Program-made: the position numbers and the translations under genes
The notes under the pieces: model-generated
Database searches by the model: none
What the model was told of the DNA's origin: nothing
The model's input: only the letters and a program-made list of their open reading frames with translations
Shown here: one piece after another, positions 18,385-25,976 of the stretch
How the letters are laid out: each line of letters starts with the position of its first letter
Numbering within the stretch: the first letter of the stretch is position 1
Assembly: GCA_938020525.1 (NCBI GenBank)
Contig: CALIHW010000003.1
Coordinates: 1 to 64,000, forward strand
Source: an uncultured Granulosicoccaceae bacterium
GTDB taxonomy: Bacteria; Pseudomonadota; Gammaproteobacteria; Granulosicoccales; Granulosicoccaceae
Direction: 5' to 3'
DNA: 64,000 nucleotides

Positions 18385-19002
18385 TTAGCTGGCGGTATCG
18401 GACCCTGACAACACAGGCATACCAAAGTGCTTCAGCAGTACTGCCACCTCATGCAGCGGCAGGCCCACTACATTGCTGTAAGAGCCATGAATCGCTTTGA
18501 CGAATGTTGCACCAATGCCCTGAATGGCATAGCACCCGGCCTTTCCTTGCGCTTCGCCACTATTCCAGTAGGCGCGTATTTCGCTATCTGTCAGCAGACC
18601 GAACTCGACCCGTGTTTCGCACACTACGCTTTTCGGCTTACCACCGGTCGACACAGTAACCCCGGTGAGCACAGAGTGTTCTGTTCCGGAAAGTCGTGAC
18701 AGGGTTTCTATGGCCTGCTCGAGACTATCCGCCTTGCCCAGTACCAGATCATCAATTGAAATTGTCGTGTCCGAACCGATAACTACAGCATCGGGATAGG
18801 CATCTGCCACCACCTGACATTTCTCAAAAGATAGTCGTCGCACATAATCAAAAGCAGTTTCCCCAACGTGACGTGTCTCATCAATGTCTGCAGGCATGCA
18901 TTCGGGATCAAAACCAATTTGTTGCAACAAAGCTTTGCGCTGCGGTGACGATGAGGCGAGTATCAGTGCGCGTTCAGTCATTGGAATTGGATTGTCCTGC
19001 AA
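18385..19002 (-). CDS. maf: Maf-family nucleoside triphosphate pyrophosphatase (YhdE-like)
   Basis: A 205-residue Maf protein; these hydrolyse dTTP, UTP and modified NTPs to the monophosphate. The SSSPQRKALLQQ loop, the IGSDTTISID motif and the LSGTEHSVLTGVTV block are diagnostic. The start at 19002 gives seven more residues than the usual family start (MTERALILASSS at 18981); the latter may be the true start. Its neighbour order rng-maf-rlmH is conserved. Confidence 0.92.
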   Translation of the reverse strand: MQDNPIPMTERALILASSSPQRKALLQQIGFDPECMPADIDETRHVGETAFDYVRRLSFEKCQVVADAYPDAVVIGSDTTISIDDLVLGKADSLEQAIETLSRLSGTEHSVLTGVTVSTGGKPKSVVCETRVEFGLLTDSEIRAYWNSGEAQGKAGCYAIQGIGATFVKAIHGSYSNVVGLPLHEVAVLLKHFGMPVLSGSDTAS

Positions 19003-19021
19003 AGGTTCATGCGTTTACTAT

Positions 19022-19492
19022 TTAAGCCCGATGATATGGATGATTATTCAAAAGGCTTATTGCTCGATAGATCTGCTCTGCAACAATCACTCTTACCATT
19101 GCATGCGGAAAAGTCATCTTCGATAAAGACCATTTCTCGTTGCACTGATTCAATACCAGATCAGACAGTCCATCCGCGCCACCGATTATCAATGCCAGTG
19201 ACTGTGAAGACTCTTTAAATTGTTGAAATTTATCCGCAACGCTCTGAGTACTTTGAAGCTTACCGTGTTCATCCAGTGCAACCACATAAGCGCCTTTGGG
19301 AATCGACGCAAGCAACAATTCCGCTTCTTTTCTACACACAGTAGTGCTGTCTTCAGAGTTGCTTCGTCGTGGAGATGAAATTTCTTTTAAGGTCAGTTTG
19401 CAATCACGACCAAGGCGTCTGGCATACTCTTGGTAACCGTCGTTGACCCAATTCGGCATTTTAGTGCCTATAGCCAGCAAGGTGACATCCAT
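19022..19492 (-). CDS. rlmH: RlmH, 23S rRNA pseudouridine-1915 N3-methyltransferase
   Basis: A 156-residue SPOUT methyltransferase acting on pseudouridine 1915 in helix 69 of 23S rRNA with S-adenosylmethionine. The knot segment IIGGADGLSDLV and the C-terminal block SLSKMTFPHAMVRVIVAEQIYRA with HPYHRA are family hallmarks. The gene follows rsfS with a spacer containing three degenerate repeats (19497-19558). Confidence 0.95.
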   Translation of the reverse strand: MDVTLLAIGTKMPNWVNDGYQEYARRLGRDCKLTLKEISSPRRSNSEDSTTVCRKEAELLLASIPKGAYVVALDEHGKLQSTQSVADKFQQFKESSQSLALIIGGADGLSDLVLNQCNEKWSLSKMTFPHAMVRVIVAEQIYRAISLLNNHPYHRA

Positions 19493-19496
19493 CGCT

Positions 19497-19558
19497 ATTT
19501 TTCTACGATGCCCAGGTTTTTACGACAATGCCCGGGTATTTTACTAAGATGCCCAGGG
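19497..19558. repeat. Degenerate 20-21-bp tandem repeat, 3 units, between rsfS and rlmH
   Basis: Three consecutive units on the plus strand end in ATGCCCAGG, ATGCCCGGG and ATGCCCAGG, each preceded by a T-rich stretch of 11-12 bases. The repeats fill most of the spacer upstream of the rlmH start codon. No promoter, operator or coding role is evident. Confidence 0.7.
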
Positions 19559-19560
19559 CT

Positions 19561-19965
19561 CTATACCGCAGCCTGACCATCTTTAATGGCCATATCTGCT
19601 GTATACGTGGTTTCTTTGTTGCCATTTTCTTCGGGATCGGCCACGCCCCACAGCTTTTCCAGTGCATAGAACTCGCGACTGTCTTCAGTCATCACATGAG
19701 CAAGTACATCACCGAGATCAACAAGAATCCAGTTGCCATCAGTCTCCCCTTCCATACCCAAAGGCCGGACGCCTGCCTCTTTAGATTTTTCCACTACCTC
19801 GTTAGCGAGCGACTTTACATGGCGCTGCGAGGTACCGGTGACAACAATCATCCAGTCCGTGACTGTGGTACGGTCAGACACATCGAGTACAACGATGTCC
19901 GTTCCCTTCATATCTTCCAGTGATTCAACAGTGAGTTTTTGTAATTCCAGTGCTTTCAATGGCAA
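19561..19965 (-). CDS. rsfS: RsfS, ribosomal silencing factor
   Basis: A 134-residue YbeB/RsfS protein that binds L14 and keeps 50S and 30S subunits apart in starved cells. The core DIVVLDVSDRTTVTDWMIV, the GTSQRHVKSLANEV helix and the DGNWILVDLGDVLAHVM segment are typical. The C-terminus is about 20 residues longer than many homologues (after LEKLW). It starts three bases after the nadD stop, so coexpression with nadD is expected. Confidence 0.95.
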   Translation of the reverse strand: MPLKALELQKLTVESLEDMKGTDIVVLDVSDRTTVTDWMIVVTGTSQRHVKSLANEVVEKSKEAGVRPLGMEGETDGNWILVDLGDVLAHVMTEDSREFYALEKLWGVADPEENGNKETTYTADMAIKDGQAAV

Positions 19966-19968
19966 CCC

Positions 19969-20622
19969 TCAAGATTGATAAAGTTTGTGTTCCGAGATGT
20001 ATTGTCGCACAGCGTGAGGCACCAAAAACTGAATATCCGCCGCCTGATTCAATTCGCTCCTGATTCTGGTGGATGAAATATCCAATTGTGTGACCTGGCA
20101 CAGCGTGATTTTTGATGCATATTCACAGCTCACAAGCGACTTTGCGAAGTCAGACAGCACCTCTCCGGGTCGTTCCATCACCGCCAGATTCGCCATTCCG
20201 AGCAGTTCTTCCCACCTGTGCCAGGTGTCAAACACACTGAACTGATCCGTACCGATCACAAGCGTCAGTTCAGCCTGCGGAAACTCGCCCTGCATCTCTA
20301 CAAGCGTATCGAAAGTATAGGAAGTTGTCCGCCTTTGGATCTCACGCGGATCAATAATCAAACCCGGGCTTTTGGCAATAGCAAGCTCGAGCATATTGAT
20401 TCTATCTGCAGCACTTGCTTGCGGACCTTCTTTGTGTGGCGGATCAGCAGACGGGATAAATCGTATTTCATCTAATCGAAGTTGCTGATACACCTCAAGC
20501 GCTGTGCGCAAATGACCAAAGTGCACTGGATCAAAAGATCCGCCATACATCCCGATCGATTTTACCAACCCCTTCTTAAGCGATCCGGTCTGCACTACTT
20601 TGGCTGACACTGGCTCACTCAA
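19969..20622 (-). CDS. nadD: NadD, nicotinate-nucleotide adenylyltransferase
   Basis: A 217-residue nucleotidyltransferase making deamido-NAD from nicotinate mononucleotide and ATP. The GMYGGSFDPVHFGHL motif with its HxGH signature, the PPHK-like DPPHKEG loop and SSTRIRSEL are all present. The first 19 residues precede the usual family start, so a start slightly downstream is possible. It is followed immediately by rsfS. Confidence 0.95.
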   Translation of the reverse strand: MSEPVSAKVVQTGSLKKGLVKSIGMYGGSFDPVHFGHLRTALEVYQQLRLDEIRFIPSADPPHKEGPQASAADRINMLELAIAKSPGLIIDPREIQRRTTSYTFDTLVEMQGEFPQAELTLVIGTDQFSVFDTWHRWEELLGMANLAVMERPGEVLSDFAKSLVSCEYASKITLCQVTQLDISSTRIRSELNQAADIQFLVPHAVRQYISEHKLYQS

Positions 20623-20655
20623 AGCCAGGGCTTGAAAAAATTAATGACTGTGACA

Positions 20656-21927
20656 TCAACGAGTCGCACCTTCGCCATACACAACGTATTTCTGAGTCGT
20701 CAGCCCTTCAAGACCCACCGGGCCACGCACATGCAGTCTGTCAGTACTGATGCCAATCTCTGCACCTAAGCCATATTCATATCCGTCTGCGAAACAAGTT
20801 GCCGCATTAACCATCACAGAACTCGAATCGACCTGCCTGGTGAATTTGCGCGCACGCTCGAGGTTGGAAGTTATGATCGCATCAGTATGACCCGAGCCAT
20901 AACTTTTTATGTGATCTATAGCCTGCTCCATAGAATCTACGGTTCGAATTGACAAAACCGGTGCGAGATACTCCGTCACCCAATCTTCATCTGTGGCGTC
21001 AATCGCATCCGGCAATAATGATTTAGTCTTATTACAAACACGCACCTCTACGCCTTTTTCTATCAGTTTTTTATTCAATGCCGGTAGAACATCTGCAGCT
21101 ACGGTTTCATTCACCAGCAATGTTTCCATCGCACCGCAAATACCATAACGATAGGTCTTTGCATTAAAAGCTACGCTCACTGCCATTTCCAGATCAGCGA
21201 ATTCATCAATATAGATATGACATAACCCTTCAAGATGTTTTATCACAGGCACGCGTGCATCTTCACTGATTCGCTTTACCAAACCTTTACCACCACGTGG
21301 TATCACTACATCAATGTGATTCTGCATTTGGATTAGTTCGAGTACTGCAGCACGATCAGTGGTCTCGACAAACTGAACAGATTCATCTGGCAAGCCCGCA
21401 GCAGCCAAACCCTGCTTTATACAAGCAGCTATTGCGATATTTGAATTAATCGCTTCAGACCCCCCGCGCAGCACAGTGGCATTGCCAGACTTCAAACACA
21501 ATGCAGCTGCATCTGCTGTGACATTAGGGCGAGACTCATAGATGATTCCAATTACTCCTATTGGCACACGCATCTTGCCTATCTGCAAACCCGATGGCTG
21601 AAACTTCATGTCACTAATTTCACCGATCGGATCAGGCAGCGCGGCAATCTGGTGCAAACCAGTAACCATGCCTTCGATTCTTTTAGGTGTCAGTTCAAGC
21701 CGGTCAAGCAGTGCTGCAGCCAAGCCGGAATCACGCCCTGCCTGCATGTCTTTTTGATTGGCATCCACAAGGCTTGAAGATGAATCCTGAATTGCCTGGG
21801 CTATTGAGTTCAGCGCTTGATTTTTTGTTCGCCCGTCAGCATCAGCCACAAGCTGGCTCGCTTTACGCGCCTGCACACCCAGCGCCTGCATATACTCTTT
21901 GACTGATAAGTCTGTTGCTTTATTCAC
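20656..21927 (-). CDS. proA: ProA, gamma-glutamyl phosphate reductase
   Basis: A 423-residue aldehyde-dehydrogenase-fold enzyme of proline biosynthesis, which reduces gamma-glutamyl phosphate with NADPH. Clear blocks are [29 protein letters not shown] (in pieces), [11 protein letters not shown], the catalytic cysteine in [12 protein letters not shown] and the C-terminal [19 protein letters not shown]. No proB is in the window. It lies between holA and nadD on the same strand, a common gammaproteobacterial arrangement. Confidence 0.97.
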   Translation of the reverse strand: MNKATDLSVKEYMQALGVQARKASQLVADADGRTKNQALNSIAQAIQDSSSSLVDANQKDMQAGRDSGLAAALLDRLELTPKRIEGMVTGLHQIAALPDPIGEISDMKFQPSGLQIGKMRVPIGVIGIIYESRPNVTADAAALCLKSGNATVLRGGSEAINSNIAIAACIKQGLAAAGLPDESVQFVETTDRAAVLELIQMQNHIDVVIPRGGKGLVKRISEDARVPVIKHLEGLCHIYIDEFADLEMAVSVAFNAKTYRYGICGAMETLLVNETVAADVLPALNKKLIEKGVEVRVCNKTKSLLPDAIDATDEDWVTEYLAPVLSIRTVDSMEQAIDHIKSYGSGHTDAIITSNLERARKFTRQVDSSSVMVNAATCFADGYEYGLGAEIGISTDRLHVRGPVGLEGLTTQKYVVYGEGATR

Positions 21928-22013
21928 GTTGATTCACTTTCGTCAAAACTATTGCTACGGGTAGCTTAAGCACCTACAACTAATTAATGCCAGCCTGGTT
22001 AATCTCGCCCTGG

Positions 22014-22058
22014 TTGATATCACTTTAGTTGATATCACTTTAGTTGATATCACTAACG
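22014..22058. repeat. 15-bp tandem repeat, 3 units, across the holA stop codon
   Basis: TTGATATCACTTTAG occurs at 22014-22028 and 22029-22043, and TTGATATCACTAACG at 22044-22058. Read on the minus strand in the holA frame each unit is AGT GAT ATC AAC TAA (Ser-Asp-Ile-Asn-stop), the last copy changed to end CAG. So the final codons and stop of holA are repeated downstream. Confidence 0.9.
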
Positions 22059-23083
22059 CGCATCAATGGCCAGCGCGAACCGCTCAAACGGGTAACAAAC
22101 CCGGCAATTTCAGTCCACAAATCACCGTGCGCCATACCTTTTGACAGGAGATCAAGGTAGCTGCAATCCGCACTGGCTCGCAGCCAGAAGAGTCGTTTGC
22201 GCTCACGAATGATCTTGCCAACCAGAGGCTGCTTGTTTTTCCAGACACCAGATTTAAACATTGCCTGCGACGGGTTCTCTCCCTGATCAATCTTGCTTAA
22301 TACCGAATTGATTTTGCGTACTTCACTGCCCAAATGCCAACAGATCAATACAGGTGAATCACCCGCGGATCGCAGACCATTGAGTACTTTTATAGCACGG
22401 GTTGTTTCACTACCGAGTGCGGCATCGATTAAGTCAATGATGGTGTATCTCGAACTGTCTGTCACACTAGCGAGTACCTGTTGCGGACCAACTTTCTGGT
22501 CTGCATAGAGAATTGCGAGCTTTTCAATCTCTTGTTTGGCAGCCAGCAAGTTACCCTCCACCCGCTCAACCAGTAATTCAACTGCAGTCGCTTCTGCCTG
22601 TACACCGCAAGCCCGTAGTCGATGTTCAATCCAGCTACGTGTTTTGGCAGGTGACAACGGCCAGACTTGCATAGTGACCCCGGCTTTATCAATTGCTTTA
22701 AACCAGGCGCTGGTTTGGAAGCGCCCTTCCGGCCTGCCGGTGGTAATCAACAACACAGTATCTTCCGGAGGTGACTCGCACCAATTTTTTAACGCTTTGG
22801 CGCCTTCAGTACCAGGCTTACCAGAAGGGATATGCAATCCGACAATTTTTTTATCACCGAACAAAGACATTGTGTTGCCGGACATCGCGAGCGATTGCCA
22901 GTCAAACGACCGAGCGTTATCGACTTGATATCGTTCCGTGCCTGTAAAACCAGCTTCGCGGCAGGCAGCCCGAATTTGATCCGCAGCTTCCATCAACTGT
23001 AGCGGCTCCTCGCCACTGATCATATAAACTGGCGCAATACCCTTTGCGAGGGCCTTTGGTAGTGTGTCTGGGTATACGTTCAC
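22040..23083 (-). CDS. holA: HolA, DNA polymerase III delta subunit
   Basis: A 347-residue clamp-loader subunit that opens the sliding clamp. The N-terminal PVYMISGEEPLQLMEAADQIR, the LPSGK-like LHIPSGKPG region, and the following AAA+-like domain without a Walker A lysine motif match the delta family. The C-terminus ends L-M-R-V-S-D-I-N and the stop lies inside a 15-bp tandem repeat. LptE is usually upstream of holA, but here pyrD diverges from it instead. Confidence 0.93.
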   Translation of the reverse strand: MNVYPDTLPKALAKGIAPVYMISGEEPLQLMEAADQIRAACREAGFTGTERYQVDNARSFDWQSLAMSGNTMSLFGDKKIVGLHIPSGKPGTEGAKALKNWCESPPEDTVLLITTGRPEGRFQTSAWFKAIDKAGVTMQVWPLSPAKTRSWIEHRLRACGVQAEATAVELLVERVEGNLLAAKQEIEKLAILYADQKVGPQQVLASVTDSSRYTIIDLIDAALGSETTRAIKVLNGLRSAGDSPVLICWHLGSEVRKINSVLSKIDQGENPSQAMFKSGVWKNKQPLVGKIIRERKRLFWLRASADCSYLDLLSKGMAHGDLWTEIAGFVTRLSGSRWPLMRVSDIN

Positions 23084-23198
23084 GCCGCTATTTTACGCTT
23101 AAATTTGCGCGCCAGTGGCTAAATATGTTCCACGATGTCGTTGTAATGATCGGAACGCGAAATTCCAGAAACCACAGATCACCCGGCATGTGCAAGCG

Positions 23199-24269
23199 AT
23201 GGACATTGCAAGTACACTCGCACAGATTCAAAACCGACTCGCGCCCAACTTGATCTACCCGACACTCAGAAAGCTTTTTTTTAAACTCCCCGCAGAACGT
23301 TCACACGACCTTGCTCTCAAAGCAATTGCCAAAACTCCTGCTCCGATTCTACGGGCCATGAAAAACGGCAAAGCTGCGGACACATCCGCCCGTGTCATGG
23401 GCATCGATTTTCCGAATGCTGTCGGACTGGCAGCGGGTCTCGATAAAAACGCGGACTATTTCAGCGGACTCTCACAATTTGGCTTTGGCTTTATCGAAGT
23501 CGGCACGATAACTCCGAGGCCTCAAAAAGGTAACGAAAAGCCCCGCATGTTTCGTCTGCAGGAAGACAGTGCCGTAATAAACCGAATGGGATTTAACAAT
23601 AGAGGTGTGGCGTATTTAAAAGCTCAAATCAGCAACACTGAGTACAACGGTATCCTCGGTATAAACATCGGTAAAAACAAAGACACACCTCTGCAAAGCG
23701 CTCATGAGGACTATCAGCAATGCATGCAACAAATCTACACACTGGCTGACTATATTACCGTCAATATTTCATCACCTAACACTCCCGGCCTTCGCGATTT
23801 ACAAGTCGGTGAAGCAACCAGAAAACTGCTGTCAGAAGTCAAAGCCACCCAGCAAACACTGACCGACAAACACGGTCGCTATGTTCCTGTAGCGGTAAAA
23901 GTCGCACCAGATATGGATCCGCAAGACATAAATGACTTTTGTGACACCGCCAGAGCGTTGCAAATAGATGCAATCATCGCTACTAACACCACGCTCTCAC
24001 GACCAGACCTCACCTCCGATCATGCAGATGAAACCGGCGGACTGAGTGGCAAACCAGTGACAGATCTAAGCCGATCAACCATTGCGCAACTGGCGCAACG
24101 GTTGCAGCAAGAGATACCAATCATTGGCTGTGGTGGCATATTTTCCGGTGATGATGCGGTGGCACATCTTAGCGCCGGCGCATCACTGGTACAGATCTAC
24201 ACCGGATTCATCTATCGCGGCCCCGAGCTGGTTACTGAAATCCGACAGTCAATAACTGACGCACAATAA
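23199..24269 (+). CDS. pyrD: PyrD, quinone-dependent dihydroorotate dehydrogenase (class 2)
   Basis: A 356-residue FMN enzyme oxidising dihydroorotate to orotate with quinone as acceptor. It has GLAAGLDKNADY, GTITPRPQKGNEKPR, NRMGFNNRG, NISSPNTPGLRDLQ (serine active-site region) and GCGGIFSGDDA. The N-terminal LIYPTLRKLFFKLPAE is the membrane-associating segment of class 2. The ATG at 23199 gives about 20 extra residues before it; a TTG at 23250 would give the usual length. It diverges from holA. Confidence 0.95.
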   Translation: MDIASTLAQIQNRLAPNLIYPTLRKLFFKLPAERSHDLALKAIAKTPAPILRAMKNGKAADTSARVMGIDFPNAVGLAAGLDKNADYFSGLSQFGFGFIEVGTITPRPQKGNEKPRMFRLQEDSAVINRMGFNNRGVAYLKAQISNTEYNGILGINIGKNKDTPLQSAHEDYQQCMQQIYTLADYITVNISSPNTPGLRDLQVGEATRKLLSEVKATQQTLTDKHGRYVPVAVKVAPDMDPQDINDFCDTARALQIDAIIATNTTLSRPDLTSDHADETGGLSGKPVTDLSRSTIAQLAQRLQQEIPIIGCGGIFSGDDAVAHLSAGASLVQIYTGFIYRGPELVTEIRQSITDAQ

Positions 24270-24288
24270 AAAGGTTAAAACAACAGCA

Positions 24289-25248
24289 ATGGCTGACTAC
24301 GATATATTCAATGGTGATGCAGACGGCATCTGCGCGTTGCTGCAATTACGCCTGGCCGAACCGCGTGATTCAAAGTTGATCACCGGTGTAAAACGCGACA
24401 TTGACCTTCTGAAACAAGTATCAGCTAAATCCGGAGATCGAGTAACAGTTCTGGATGTATCGATGGACAAAAACCACGATGCATTGGTTTCAACGCTCGA
24501 TGCAGGTGCTGATGTCATTTACTTTGACCATCACTTCCCCGGTGACATACCATCCACTGAAAATCTGAGCGCCTACATAGACACAGATGCTGAGATCTGC
24601 ACGGGTTTGCTTGTGAACAAATATCTGGACGGTGCCCATCTGCGTTGGGCAGTAACTGCAGCTTATGGTGACAATCTACACAAAGTCGCAGAAGCTGCAG
24701 CTGCCCCTCTTAAACTTTCAAAATCTGAACTATCCCAGCTTGAAGAGCTAGGCACACTGCTTAACTACAATGGTTATGGCGCTACTGTTGATGACCTGTT
24801 TTTTGCACCAGATGTTCTATTCAAAAAATTACTGCCCTATGAAAACCCGTTTGATTTCATTGCAAGTGATGAGAACTTCAAAGCCTTAAAGCTGGGTTAT
24901 GAACAGGATATGGCAAATGCCAAAGCAATTAGCCCGTCACTTGAAACAAAGGATTGCGCACTCTACATGTTCCCGGAGGAGAGCTGGTCACGCCGTGTTG
25001 GCGGGGTTTACGGCAATGAACTCGCACGTGAAAATCCCGATCGTGCACATGCTTTATTAAGCGACATTGGCAATGATAGTTACCAGGTAAGCGTCAGAGC
25101 ACCTGTCAATCGACGTGACGGCGCTGATGAGCTGTGCCGACAGTTTGAAACCGGAGGCGGACGTAAGGCTGCTGCTGGCGTGAACAAACTACCATTGACC
25201 GAGCTCGATAGATTCAAGCAAGCCTTTGAAACACAGTTTCAAGTCTGA
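24289..25248 (+). CDS. DHH-family phosphoesterase
   Basis: A 319-residue protein with the DHH superfamily motifs: D-I-F-N-G-D-A-D-G (about 4-12), VLDVSMDKNH, and DHH in IYFDHHFPG (about 79-87), with GGGRKAAAGV as the DHHA1-type C-terminal motif (about 297-306). Relatives hydrolyse phosphodiesters in oligonucleotides or cyclic dinucleotides, or are single-strand nucleases; which one applies is not decidable here. It starts 20 bases after pyrD on the same strand and may be cotranscribed. Confidence 0.8.
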   Translation: MADYDIFNGDADGICALLQLRLAEPRDSKLITGVKRDIDLLKQVSAKSGDRVTVLDVSMDKNHDALVSTLDAGADVIYFDHHFPGDIPSTENLSAYIDTDAEICTGLLVNKYLDGAHLRWAVTAAYGDNLHKVAEAAAAPLKLSKSELSQLEELGTLLNYNGYGATVDDLFFAPDVLFKKLLPYENPFDFIASDENFKALKLGYEQDMANAKAISPSLETKDCALYMFPEESWSRRVGGVYGNELARENPDRAHALLSDIGNDSYQVSVRAPVNRRDGADELCRQFETGGGRKAAAGVNKLPLTELDRFKQAFETQFQV

Positions 25249-25319
25249 GCACACTATCGATTACGGAACAAATCACTGTATCGAATTAAGCACTCATATG
25301 CACAATCTAACTTTACCTA

Positions 25320-25565
25320 CTAGCCTGGATAATTTATCAGGCGACAGGTAAATATTGGCGAAATACTATGTATACAGTTCCAAACCACTTTATTAGCACC
25401 TTTTTCAAAATAGCAGTGTGTCTATTCGACGCCAGAAGAAAATCTGGCGTCACATCTCGGCCGATCCTCCTCGGCACGTGGCGGGCCACGTTTCTCAGAC
25501 GATTGGCCGACCTGTTTAGCCAGATTTCCTCTGGACGCCGAATCCTCATGAATAATCCAGGCTAG
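25320..25565. mobile_element. MITE copy 2 (246 bp, CTAG ends), inverted relative to copy 1
   Basis: CTAGCCTGGATAATTTATC at the left and GAATAATCCAGGCTAG at the right are inverted repeats bounded by CTAG. Reverse-complemented, its first ~155 bases match copy 1 (5710-5955) nearly base for base, including the ACGTGGC-CC-GCCACGT hairpin and the TCGGCCAATC outer stem, which differs at one position. Between the copies the loop changed (TT to CC) while the stem stayed. The remainder is diverged. No coding capacity is credible. Confidence 0.85.
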
Positions 25566-25976
25566 ATGTCGAAAAGCTCCCAACCCATAGAATAAGGACC
25601 GCATAATTCAGACAAGCACTCATCTGGTGATTTTATTCCTCGCATAATTTACCGGTGGTTTACTGTTTAACTACCATCAACTTCAAGATATTCCGACGGC
25701 TGACTATCAGGAACACCGTATCCGAAAATAGCCTGATAACTTCAAGCAATCGTTATCAGTTCAATACCTCACAGGTCAGCGTTGGGGCACTTGTTCAACG
25801 CCGGTTCAGCCTTCAAAACAGTGTGCGGTTCTCGTTTCTCAAAAGAGATGAGATACACTGCCGATCACACCCGTTATTTCGCTACAGAAGTTACACTTTG
25901 CACTCAGATTCCAAGCCTGCAATCGGATATGATCGTCGAATCATCATTTTTACAGCACCTTATTTTGAGAACAGTA
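25566..25976. other. Non-coding spacer upstream of the copper radical oxidase gene
   Basis: No convincing gene or RNA was seen. A frame open upstream of the oxidase (to 25782) encodes a stretch without a signal peptide and is judged to be an extension by chance. Promoter elements are presumably here, but I could not place them with confidence. Confidence 0.5.

Noticed and set aside
22014-22058. CRISPR-like array at the holA 3' end
   Set aside because: The units are contiguous 15-bp copies without spacers, so it is a tandem repeat, not CRISPR.
25655-25976. Upstream extension of the copper oxidase and a separate 152-codon frame
   Set aside because: The extension has no signal peptide or family similarity and the alternative frame is in a non-coding spacer.
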